Source: Caulobacteraceae bacterium (GTDB lineage Bacteria > Pseudomonadota > Alphaproteobacteria > Caulobacterales > Caulobacteraceae). From it: a stretch of DNA of 6,852 bases. The stretch covers positions 1 to 6,852 of the forward strand of contig PLFA01000183.1 of assembly GCA_003136615.1 (NCBI GenBank), in the 5' to 3' direction. The position numbers and the translations under genes are program-made. The notes below the pieces were generated by a model. It did no database searches. It was not told the origin of the DNA and saw nothing but the letters and a program-made list of their open reading frames with translations. Shown one piece after another: positions 1 to 5,350 of this stretch; position 1 is the first letter of the stretch, and the number at the start of each line of letters is the position of its first letter.

Positions 1-299
1 CCGGCGCCACGAAGCCGTTTCATTACAATGAGGTCCTGAGCATCCACGCGACCCGCGCGCAGTTCCAGAAGCCCGGCGTCATGCATGTGCGGGCGACGAC
101 GGGTTATTCCTCGGTCGTGACGTGGCGGCCATGGCTCAAGATGGGCGACCGGCCGGGGCATCTCATGGGGACCGGCGCTGGACGCTATGGCGCCAGTATC
201 GACGAGCTGCCGGCCAACTGGCGCGCCGCGGCGGCCAAGCACCGCCCCGACATCCTGGCAAATCCCGCGGCGCTCCTCAAAGGCAGACTTGAGTCCTAG
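1..299 (+). CDS. DUF1838-like protein, C-terminal part (5' end outside window)
   Basis: The frame is open from the window edge (first whole codon at base 3) to TAG at 297-299, giving the last 98 residues of a larger protein. The first ATG in the window (81) is internal, because family similarity begins before it. Bases 27-164 encode 46 residues that align without gaps to residues 227-272 of the complete DUF1838 protein at 3119-4105, with about 15 identities by my count, including E, P, V, A-T, P-W, M-G and G-H-L. The RPWLKMG...GHL segment matches LPWMLMG...GHL of that protein. The function of DUF1838 is unknown; the only firm call is that this is a second, diverged paralogue. Its signal peptide and N-terminal half are not visible. 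It ends 29 bp before the broken gene at 329 on the same strand and could share a transcript with it. Confidence 0.72.
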   Translation, partial: GATKPFHYNEVLSIHATRAQFQKPGVMHVRATTGYSSVVTWRPWLKMGDRPGHLMGTGAGRYGASIDELPANWRAAAAKHRPDILANPAALLKGRLES

Positions 300-316
300 A
301 GCCGGCGTTTGGTGAC

Positions 317-321
317 GAAGG
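317..321 (+). promoter_or_regulatory. Ribosome binding site for the broken gene at 329
   Basis: GAAGG lies 7 bases before the ATG at 329. A well-placed Shine-Dalgarno next to a Tat-like leader argues that the ATG was a real gene start although the reading frame soon ends. Confidence 0.5.
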
Positions 322-328
322 CCCGCCC

Positions 329-549
329 ATGATCCTCTCGCGTCGCCTGACTCTACAAGGCGCCCTGGTCTCAGGAGCCCTGGTCGCGGCGGCCGCCGCC
401 AAGGCCGCGCCTGGAGCGTCCGCGCCTCTGGAGGTCGCGCCGATAATCTTCCCGATCTGGCGGCCGAGCTGGACGCCCTGATGCGGGTCGAACTCAGCCT
501 CGACGGGAGCGACACCGGAAGCTGGTTTCGCTGGACTCCTAAGCTCTAG
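329..549 (+). pseudogene. Broken gene: Tat-type leader and C-terminal tail in different frames
   Basis: From ATG 329 the frame reads MILSRRLTLQGALVSGALVA and continues through an Ala-rich stretch to KAAPGASAPLE. This is a convincing twin-arginine leader (R5-R6, hydrophobic core, AKA-type cleavage site). The frame then loses protein-like character and stops at TGA 479-481 after 50 residues. The frame one base back (codons from 442) reads DNLPDLAAELDALMRVELSL and then DGSDTGSWFRWTPKL up to TAG 547-549, which looks like the natural C-terminus of a secreted enzyme. A net -1 shift around 430-445 would join them into only about 72 residues. Either a larger gene lost its middle by deletion, or a small exported protein suffered an indel. 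I see no slippery heptamer that would suggest programmed frameshifting. I do not recognise the parent family. The tail overlaps the convergent serine hydrolase stop by 11 bp. Confidence 0.5.
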
Positions 550-1675
550 AAGAGAGGCCTTCGATAACCGCATTGGGAATGATCGCGTCATCCCAGTCAT
601 CCCGCGTCGCCCCCGTCCGCACGATCACCAGTCCCCGCGAGGGGACGATGTAAACCCGCTCTCCGCCATAGCCGTCGAGATAGACGACGTCGGACGCGGC
701 ATAGGGCGCGGAGTGCTTCGCCTTGAAGCTGACGAAGGGGCCATAGCTGCGCTCTGTCCCGGGGGGTGAGCCAAGCCAGACGAAATAGCCATAATTCGGG
801 TTCAGCGGAGAGGGCGTCGTCATGGCCTTGATCCAGGCGGCGGAAACGATCCGTCGCCCGTGATAGGCGCCGTGGCCGTAAATCAGCTCCCCGATGGGGA
901 GCCAGTCCCGCGCGCGGGCGAAGATCGTGGGGCGCGGCAGGCCGCCCAGATGATCCAGCGAAAGCTGCGCGTCCGCTAGGCTAAGCGGCTTCCAGAGCGC
1001 ACCCGAGAGGAAGTCGGCAAACCGCTGATGGCTGGCCCGCTCCAGCACGATCATCATGATCTCGGCGTCGGAGGTGTTGTAGTCAAAAGCGGAGCCCGGC
1101 GGCTGGGCCGCTTCCAGAGCCAGGAGGGCCGGGGACATGTTCGGCCCCATGATCAGGGGCGCGGCCTTGGGGGAGCCGAAGGTCGGGTGCTCCAGTCCGC
1201 TGCTCATGGTCAGGAGATCGCGCAGGGTGATCTTCGCACGCGCGTCGTTTTTCCATTCCGGCAGCCACGTGGAAGCCGGCTGATCCACGGACTTGATATA
1301 GCCGCGGTCGATGGCGACCCCGACCAGGAGGGCGATCAGCGTCTTCTCCATGGAGGCCGACCAGGTCTGCGCGTCCGGCCCATGGCCCGGATAGTCGTGA
1401 GCCAGAAGCAGTCGCCCCCTTTGCCAGACAAGAACCGCGTCGGAATCCGTGTGGGCGCCATAGGCGATGGCGGCCGCGAAGCGGGGGTCATCGCTGGGGC
1501 CCGGCAGATCCGCAGTGGGACGTCCCACCACTGTTTCGAGGGGGGCGAGGCTGTGAAGCTCCCGCACCGTGTCGCGCCTGGGTGGCGGCGGCGTCTGGGC
1601 TGACGCCGAGACGGCGATGGTCGTGAACGCGAGGAGCCAGGCCGCGGCGGCCGATGCGGCTTGTCGAGAGGTCAT
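539..1675 (-). CDS. Secreted beta-lactamase-fold serine hydrolase, catalytic residues intact
   Basis: This 378-residue protein belongs to the class C beta-lactamase / penicillin-binding-protein-like serine hydrolases, a group that includes esterases, peptidases and 6-aminohexanoate-dimer hydrolase (NylB type). A signal peptide is seen at residues 1-26 (hydrophobic core AAAAWLLAFTTIAV, SASA|Q cleavage), so it acts in the periplasm or outside. The nucleophile motif SMEK (S108, K111) is followed by the usual helix TLIALLVGVAIDRG. The second motif is FDYNTS with Y199 after PPGSAF. The third region is GYGGE at 335-339 followed by VYIVPSRGLVIVRTG. LRDLLTMSSGLE at about 151-162 is also typical. All three catalytic landmarks are present, so activity is expected, but the substrate cannot be told. 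Its ATG (1675-1673) overlaps the TGA of the upstream paralogue as ATGA, and no strong ribosome site precedes it, so translation is probably coupled. Its stop overlaps the convergent broken gene. Confidence 0.9.
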   Translation of the reverse strand: MTSRQAASAAAAWLLAFTTIAVSASAQTPPPPRRDTVRELHSLAPLETVVGRPTADLPGPSDDPRFAAAIAYGAHTDSDAVLVWQRGRLLLAHDYPGHGPDAQTWSASMEKTLIALLVGVAIDRGYIKSVDQPASTWLPEWKNDARAKITLRDLLTMSSGLEHPTFGSPKAAPLIMGPNMSPALLALEAAQPPGSAFDYNTSDAEIMMIVLERASHQRFADFLSGALWKPLSLADAQLSLDHLGGLPRPTIFARARDWLPIGELIYGHGAYHGRRIVSAAWIKAMTTPSPLNPNYGYFVWLGSPPGTERSYGPFVSFKAKHSAPYAASDVVYLDGYGGERVYIVPSRGLVIVRTGATRDDWDDAIIPNAVIEGLSSRA

Positions 1676-2946
1676 GACTTAATTCCCCGGATCACAGTGT
1701 TCATCAGATAGCTGTTGTCCCAACCCTTGACCTGGGTGCCGAGCCGGATCACCGCGAGATCCTTGGACGGCGAGACCCAGATCTCGCGGTTGCCGCCACC
1801 CTCCATCATCAGCACATCATCGGCCAGGAAAGGCTCTGGCTGGGCAATGACGCCGGGTTGGCCCTCGAAATAGCTCCGGTTCGCATTGTAGGGCGAGCCA
1901 AGCCAGAGGCCGATGCCGAAATTGGGATTGCGATCCGAGGGCGTCGCCATGGTCTTGATCCATCCGGTGGGGATCACTTGAACCCCGTTCCAGACGCCGC
2001 CCTGCGCGATGAGCAGGGCGAGCCGCGCCCAGTCCCGGGGGGTGGCGCGCATGCAGCACATGACCCGCGCCTCGCCGCCCGGCCGATCAAACTGAAACGC
2101 CGCGTCCGCCGCGCCGATCTTCTTCCAGACACGCTCGGAAAACAGGGTCTGGATGGGCTGGCCCGTGGCGCGCTCAATGACCAGGGCCAGCAGCTGGGTG
2201 TTCTCCTGGGCGACATCGAACCGGGAGCCGGGCTTGGAAGTGAGGTCATAGGCGAGGGCGGCGCGGACCACATCGCCGGCGTAGGCCAGATAGAGATCCT
2301 TGTTGCCGGGCACGTGGGTGGCGGAGCTCGGGGGCGCCACCTCAAGTCCCGACTCGTTTTGCGCCAACTGGCGAACCGTGATGCGCCCGCGCGGGTCGTC
2401 CTTCCATTCGTGAATATAGCGCCCAATCGGATCGTCGAGCTTCAGCTTGCCGTCGGCGACGGGGAAACCCAGCAGGAGCGGGGTGATACCGCGGGTGAGG
2501 GCGCGGCCGCTGGCGAGCTCATCGGGCCCCGCGCCGCCCCAGTAGGTCTCGAGAACCACCTTTCCGCGATGGATGACGATCAGAGCCGTGCTCTTGTTCG
2601 CCTCCGCCCATTTCGCCGCGGCCTCCAGGGCGGCGGGGTCGATGGAGCCTTGGGCGGGCGCGGCCAGGGGAATGAACGGACCGTTGGAGCCCGCGATCAC
2701 CGCCGGCGGCCAGTAGAAATAGGGATCGGGTTCGAACACATCCTTGGGCATGGACGACATCCGCCACCAGAAAACGGGGTCGCTATATTGCGGATCATGG
2801 ATGGCGACATCCGGGTCGGCGATTCCGGTGGGGACCTTGGCCGCGTGGGTCGGAAAAGCCGTGAGGACGGCGGCGAGCGTCAAGAGACAAATCCTCGCGG
2901 CAGACGCGATGCTGACCCATGCGTGCGCCAGAATGTGGTCCTTCAC
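1672..2946 (-). CDS. Secreted serine-hydrolase-fold protein lacking catalytic Ser, Lys and Tyr
   Basis: This is a 424-residue paralogue of the downstream hydrolase. For example, residues 329-359 match its residues 281-311 at 19 of 31 positions (WIK.M.TPS..NPN.G...WLGSP....RSY). The GTG start at 2946 is chosen because AGGAG lies 6 bases upstream and a signal peptide follows (core ARICLLTLAAVLTAF, THA|A cleavage near residue 35). Frame-compatible upstream starts would run into the divergent gene and lack a leader. The fold is complete, but the catalytic motifs are not: the SxxK position reads ALTR (A149, R152; codons 2502-2491), the motif Tyr is Val (FDVAQ, V245; codon 2214-2212), and the third motif is GGGNR (383-387). 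It is therefore probably not a classical serine hydrolase; a binding, regulatory or scaffold role with its coupled partner is inference. It is the first gene of a two-gene operon. Confidence 0.88.
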   Translation of the reverse strand: MKDHILAHAWVSIASAARICLLTLAAVLTAFPTHAAKVPTGIADPDVAIHDPQYSDPVFWWRMSSMPKDVFEPDPYFYWPPAVIAGSNGPFIPLAAPAQGSIDPAALEAAAKWAEANKSTALIVIHRGKVVLETYWGGAGPDELASGRALTRGITPLLLGFPVADGKLKLDDPIGRYIHEWKDDPRGRITVRQLAQNESGLEVAPPSSATHVPGNKDLYLAYAGDVVRAALAYDLTSKPGSRFDVAQENTQLLALVIERATGQPIQTLFSERVWKKIGAADAAFQFDRPGGEARVMCCMRATPRDWARLALLIAQGGVWNGVQVIPTGWIKTMATPSDRNPNFGIGLWLGSPYNANRSYFEGQPGVIAQPEPFLADDVLMMEGGGNREIWVSPSKDLAVIRLGTQVKGWDNSYLMNTVIRGIKS

Positions 2947-2952
2947 GGGCGA

Positions 2953-2957
2953 CTCCT
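2953..2957 (-). promoter_or_regulatory. Ribosome binding site fixing the GTG start at 2946
   Basis: On the minus strand AGGAG precedes GTG (2946-2944) by 6 bases. This site, with the signal peptide that begins directly after it, decides the start over longer in-frame options (for example ATG at 3150) that would overlap the divergent DUF1838 gene. Confidence 0.7.
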
Positions 2958-2995
2958 GTTGATTTTCGAAGCTAAAGCGCCAGCGCCGACACGTA

Positions 2996-3009
2996 TGGAA
3001 AGCTCTCCA
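2996..3009. promoter_or_regulatory. Imperfect 14-bp palindrome, possible operator
   Basis: TGGAAAGCTCTCCA pairs at 6 of 7 positions around its centre. It lies about 50 bp upstream of the GTG start of the hydrolase operon, where an operator or activator site would fit. The DNA is less GC-rich here than in the genes. Chance occurrence cannot be excluded. Confidence 0.3.
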
Positions 3010-3044
3010 AATGTCCGCCTTGCGGTCAAACCCTCGCCGATGGA

Positions 3045-3073
3045 TTGAACCCTGGCCTTCGGCATATCGATAT
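3045..3073 (+). promoter_or_regulatory. Weak candidate promoter for the DUF1838 gene
   Basis: TTGAAC (3045-3050) is a fair -35 hexamer. A 17-base spacer places CGATAT (3068-3073) at -10, a poor match. Transcription would start near 3080 and leave a leader of about 40 bases. The proposed -10 lies inside the palindrome ATATCGATAT (3064-3073), so a repressor bound there would block it. Confidence 0.22.
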
Positions 3074-3105
3074 TGAGGGCGTCGGCTCGCCGGGCCGCCC
3101 CGTTC

Positions 3106-3110
3106 AGGAG
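3106..3110 (+). promoter_or_regulatory. Ribosome binding site of the DUF1838 gene
   Basis: AGGAG ends 8 bases before ATG 3119. It supports that start over the internal ATG at residue 11 (just before the twin arginines), which has no such sequence in front. Confidence 0.65.
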
Positions 3111-3118
3111 CAGCATCA

Positions 3119-4105
3119 ATGTTGGACAACCTTTTCAATACCTCCGGCATGTCCCGGCGCTCCCTGATGATCGGTGGCGGATTGGGCCTTGCCGCCCTGC
3201 CGGCCCTTGCCCCTTCGGCCGCCGACGCCGCGTTCATCAATATCAGCGAGCCCAAGTTCGACACCGCGGCGGCCATGCTGGAGCTCTACATCAAGATGAG
3301 CGGGGACACTTCGGGCAAGAATTACGGCGGCTGGTATTCTGGCCACGCCTTCGCGGTCAGACCCGGCGAGATGATCACGCCGCTCTTTGGCTTTACGGGG
3401 TTTGGCCTGGGGTCTGATCACCGCCAGCCCGATGGGAATTTCCATCATCTCTGGAAGGAAATCGGCTTCTACACAGACCTGAAGACCGGCGCGGTGCTCG
3501 AGACCTGGAACAATCCGCTGAACGGCGAAAACTGCGATGTCATGCCTATTCACAACCGCTCGGTGAATCTGACCTTCGCCCAGAACCTGCCCGATCCGGC
3601 GCCGATGAAGAAGGTCGGCGTGAAGCTCATGAATGGCAACTTCGCCAAGGCCGATGACCCGGCGCGGCCCTATGGCGTTCCCTACGCGGTGATTGGCGAT
3701 CAGATTTCGGTCTTCTCTGACAGCGTCGGTCAGGTGCCCAATCAGCTCGACCCCGCGATCTGGAAAAAGGAATCCACGGGCGGCAAGCTCAGCGTCGGTG
3801 AGTTCTTCATGCTCACCGGATCCCTGCGCCAGGCCCTGGACCCGGCCGTCACCCGCGTGGACGCCACGGGATCATGGACCCGGGTCGGTCCTTATCTGCC
3901 CTGGATGCTCATGGGGCCGAGCGAGGGCCATCTCCTCTATCGCAGCGCCACGCGCAAGATCAGCGGCCCCGAGGCCCTGCCAAAAGATCTGGTGGCCTAC
4001 ACCCACGGCCGCTATCCGGCCTTCCTCGAATTCCCCGATGACTGGTCGACGCCCATCGAGTCGTCCTGGGAAGTCTTCAAGCGCGAGAACAAGCCGCGGG
4101 CTTAG
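3119..4105 (+). CDS. Tat-exported DUF1838 family protein
   Basis: This 328-residue protein has a twin-arginine leader: SRRSLMIGGG with R13-R14, a hydrophobic stretch to about residue 31, then an Ala-rich cleavage region near ADA-A (36-38). The mature part carries the pattern I associate with DUF1838: GHAFAVRPGE, then PLFGFTGFG, then YTDLKTGAVLETWNNPLNGE (Y118 to about E137), with N and H residues following (MPIHNRSVN). Near the C-terminus it has LPWMLMGPSEGHLLY (about 259-273). No function is established for the family, and I can name no catalytic residues. Tat export implies folding, possibly with a bound cofactor, before export, though that is inference. A paralogue ends at 299. The gene diverges from the serine hydrolase operon and ends only 4 bp from the convergent MDR reductase stop, with no terminator between. 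Confidence 0.85.
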   Translation: MLDNLFNTSGMSRRSLMIGGGLGLAALPALAPSAADAAFINISEPKFDTAAAMLELYIKMSGDTSGKNYGGWYSGHAFAVRPGEMITPLFGFTGFGLGSDHRQPDGNFHHLWKEIGFYTDLKTGAVLETWNNPLNGENCDVMPIHNRSVNLTFAQNLPDPAPMKKVGVKLMNGNFAKADDPARPYGVPYAVIGDQISVFSDSVGQVPNQLDPAIWKKESTGGKLSVGEFFMLTGSLRQALDPAVTRVDATGSWTRVGPYLPWMLMGPSEGHLLYRSATRKISGPEALPKDLVAYTHGRYPAFLEFPDDWSTPIESSWEVFKRENKPRA

Positions 4106-4109
4106 GGGA

Positions 4110-5138
4110 TCACGCGTCCGCCGCCACCCGGATCAATGATTTGCCGAAATTGGCGCCGGTGAGCACGTTCGCCAAGGACATCGGCGCTGACTCCAGGCCA
4201 TCCTTGATGTCCTCTTCATAGGCGAAATTCTGGCTGCCGATCTTCTCGGCCATGAGCCGCTCGAAATGCGGGAAGAGGTCGAAGTGCTTGAAGACCCGCA
4301 GGCCCGAGACTGTCATCTGACGCTGGACGATGATGCCCCAGTTTGGCCCGGGGGGCGCCACGTCGCGATTATACTGATCAATCAGGCCTGAAATGACGAT
4401 CCGGCTGTTGAGCGTCATCAGGGGAAGCACTGTCGCCAGCACCTCACCGCCCACATGCTCCATATTGACGTCGATCCCGTTGGGACAGGCCGCGGCCAGA
4501 TCGGCGGCGAAGGTGGGGGACTTGTAAGAAACGCAGGCGTCGAAGCCGGCCTTATGGACCACCCAGTCCACCTTCTCCTTCGACCCGGCGATTCCCACGG
4601 CGCGCAGGCCCAGAATGCGCGCCAATTGGCCTGCCGTGGCGCCCACGCAGCCGCCGGCCGAGGACACCACGAAGGTTTCTCCCGGCGAGGTTTTCGCATG
4701 GACCATCAAGGCGGAATAGGCGGTGAGCCCGGGAATTCCGGCGACGCCGAGCGCGGTGGAGAGGGGCAGCTTGCCCGGACCAAAGATATCAGCGGGAATG
4801 AGCCGCACGTCGCGGGCGCTGAGCGCCGTATAGGTCTGCATCCCGCCCACCAGGGTCACCACATGGCGCCCCACGGGGATCGCCGGATCGCGGCTCTCCA
4901 CCACTTCGCCGAGGGTCACGCCCATCATCACATCACCCGGTCGGCAGAAGGTCGTGCCGACGAACCGGGGTCCCAGGGAGTGGCGGTAATAGGGATCGAT
5001 GGAGAGCCAAAGATTGCGGATCAGCACCTGAGCATCGCCAGGCGTCGGCATGGGCGCCTCGACCAGTTCGAAATGCTCCGGACCCGGCAGGCCCTGCGGC
5101 CAAGCCTTCACCTTCAGTTGCTGATTCAAAGTGGCCAT
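4110..5138 (-). CDS. NADP-dependent MDR-family oxidoreductase (2-alkenal/prostaglandin reductase type)
   Basis: This 342-residue zinc-independent medium-chain dehydrogenase/reductase resembles leukotriene B4 12-hydroxydehydrogenase / prostaglandin reductase and bacterial enone or curcumin reductases. These use NADPH to reduce the C=C bond of alpha,beta-unsaturated ketones or aldehydes. Evidence in order: LIRNLWLSIDPYYR (39-52), MGVTLGEVVES (72-82), GIPGLTAYSALM (134-145), the nucleotide-binding glycine motif AGGCVG (161-166), GIAGSKEKVDW (182-192; the Lys region that usually contacts the NADP 2'-phosphate), HVGGEVL (228-234) and SGLIDQYN (250-257) with the conserved Y256. Zinc-ligand motifs of alcohol dehydrogenases are absent, as expected. 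There is no signal peptide, so it is cytoplasmic. The length is normal for the family. The start ATG at 5138 has only a weak GGA-type ribosome site. It diverges from the flavin oxidase, so co-regulation is possible. The exact substrate is unknown. Confidence 0.93.
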   Translation of the reverse strand: MATLNQQLKVKAWPQGLPGPEHFELVEAPMPTPGDAQVLIRNLWLSIDPYYRHSLGPRFVGTTFCRPGDVMMGVTLGEVVESRDPAIPVGRHVVTLVGGMQTYTALSARDVRLIPADIFGPGKLPLSTALGVAGIPGLTAYSALMVHAKTSPGETFVVSSAGGCVGATAGQLARILGLRAVGIAGSKEKVDWVVHKAGFDACVSYKSPTFAADLAAACPNGIDVNMEHVGGEVLATVLPLMTLNSRIVISGLIDQYNRDVAPPGPNWGIIVQRQMTVSGLRVFKHFDLFPHFERLMAEKIGSQNFAYEEDIKDGLESAPMSLANVLTGANFGKSLIRVAADA

Positions 5139-5320
5139 GGGGCTGTGATCCGAAAGCGCTAAAAGGATGAACCTCGCCTTGGACCATGGCGGGAGCCTGT
5201 TACCAGCGTGGTCTGATGGGCGCCCGCTGACCGGACAAACTGCGCCGCGATCCCTGTCCGATTGGCGGTGATTGTCCGCCCATCTGTCGACGCGCCCGAA
5301 AATCCATGGATCGGATAAGC

Positions 5321-5335
5321 TCTAAGACTCTTAGA
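5321..5335. promoter_or_regulatory. Perfect 15-bp palindrome, candidate operator of the flavin oxidase gene
   Basis: TCTAAGACTCTTAGA has two 7-bp arms around a single central base. It ends 2 bases before the Shine-Dalgarno sequence (5338-5343) of the flavin oxidase gene, where a bound repressor would block initiation or early elongation. It is AT-rich against a GC-rich background. The regulator is unknown; no regulator gene is in the window. Confidence 0.5.
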
Positions 5336-5337
5336 AC

Positions 5338-5343
5338 AGGGGA
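5338..5343 (+). promoter_or_regulatory. Ribosome binding site fixing the flavin oxidase start at 5351
   Basis: AGGGGA lies 7 bases before ATG 5351. The alternative in-frame ATG at 5306 has no such site and would place 15 charged and polar residues ahead of the Tat leader. Confidence 0.7.
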
Positions 5344-5350
5344 TCACCGG

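Larger units (their letters stand above)
2947..3118. promoter_or_regulatory. Divergent promoter region, serine hydrolase operon / DUF1838 gene
   Basis: These 172 bases lie between two divergent starts and must hold both promoters. Two palindromes are visible: TGGAAAGCTCTCCA at 2996-3009 (6 of 7 pairs match) and ATATCGATAT at 3064-3073 (perfect). A shared regulator is plausible but not shown. Confidence 0.55.
5139..5350. promoter_or_regulatory. Divergent promoter region, MDR reductase / flavin oxidase
   Basis: These 212 bases separate the divergent starts. They hold a perfect 15-bp palindrome (5321-5335), a 10-bp palindrome ATCCATGGAT (5302-5311), and three copies of TGTCCG: inverted at 5232-5237, direct at 5255-5260 and 5273-5278. 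I found no convincing -35/-10 pair by eye. No gene is supported here. Confidence 0.55.

Noticed and set aside
2743..2754. SMPK (residues 65-68) as a replacement SxxK motif in the inactive-looking hydrolase
   Set aside because: It lies before the conserved fold, well upstream of the aligned nucleophile helix, and is followed by Pro-rich and aromatic sequence and not by a helix. Probably chance.
1858..3048. 396-codon open frame on + opposite the hydrolase gene
   Set aside because: It is antisense to a clear signal-peptide hydrolase; composition is Gly/Arg/Asp/Ala-rich as expected for a GC-rich shadow, and no family motif is seen.
2947..3276. Upstream extension of the inactive-looking hydrolase to ATG 3276 or 3150
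   Set aside because: The added residues are Arg-rich and low in protein character, would overlap the divergent DUF1838 start, and would bury the signal peptide. GTG 2946 has a good ribosome site.
5264..5280. GGCGG-TGATTGT-CCGCC hairpin in the divergent spacer as a terminator or riboswitch element
   Set aside because: A lone 5-bp GC stem without a T-run or any conserved aptamer pattern. It is common in GC-rich DNA.
541..5323. AAGCTCT found at 541-547, 3000-3006 and 5317-5323
   Set aside because: Three copies of a 7-mer in nearly 7 kb is close to chance, one copy is inside coding sequence, and the flanks differ.
5306..5350. ATG 5306 as the start of the flavin oxidase
   Set aside because: It has no ribosome site, the extra 15 residues precede a complete Tat leader, and the stretch contains the 15-bp palindrome. 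ATG 5351 has AGGGGA at the right distance.
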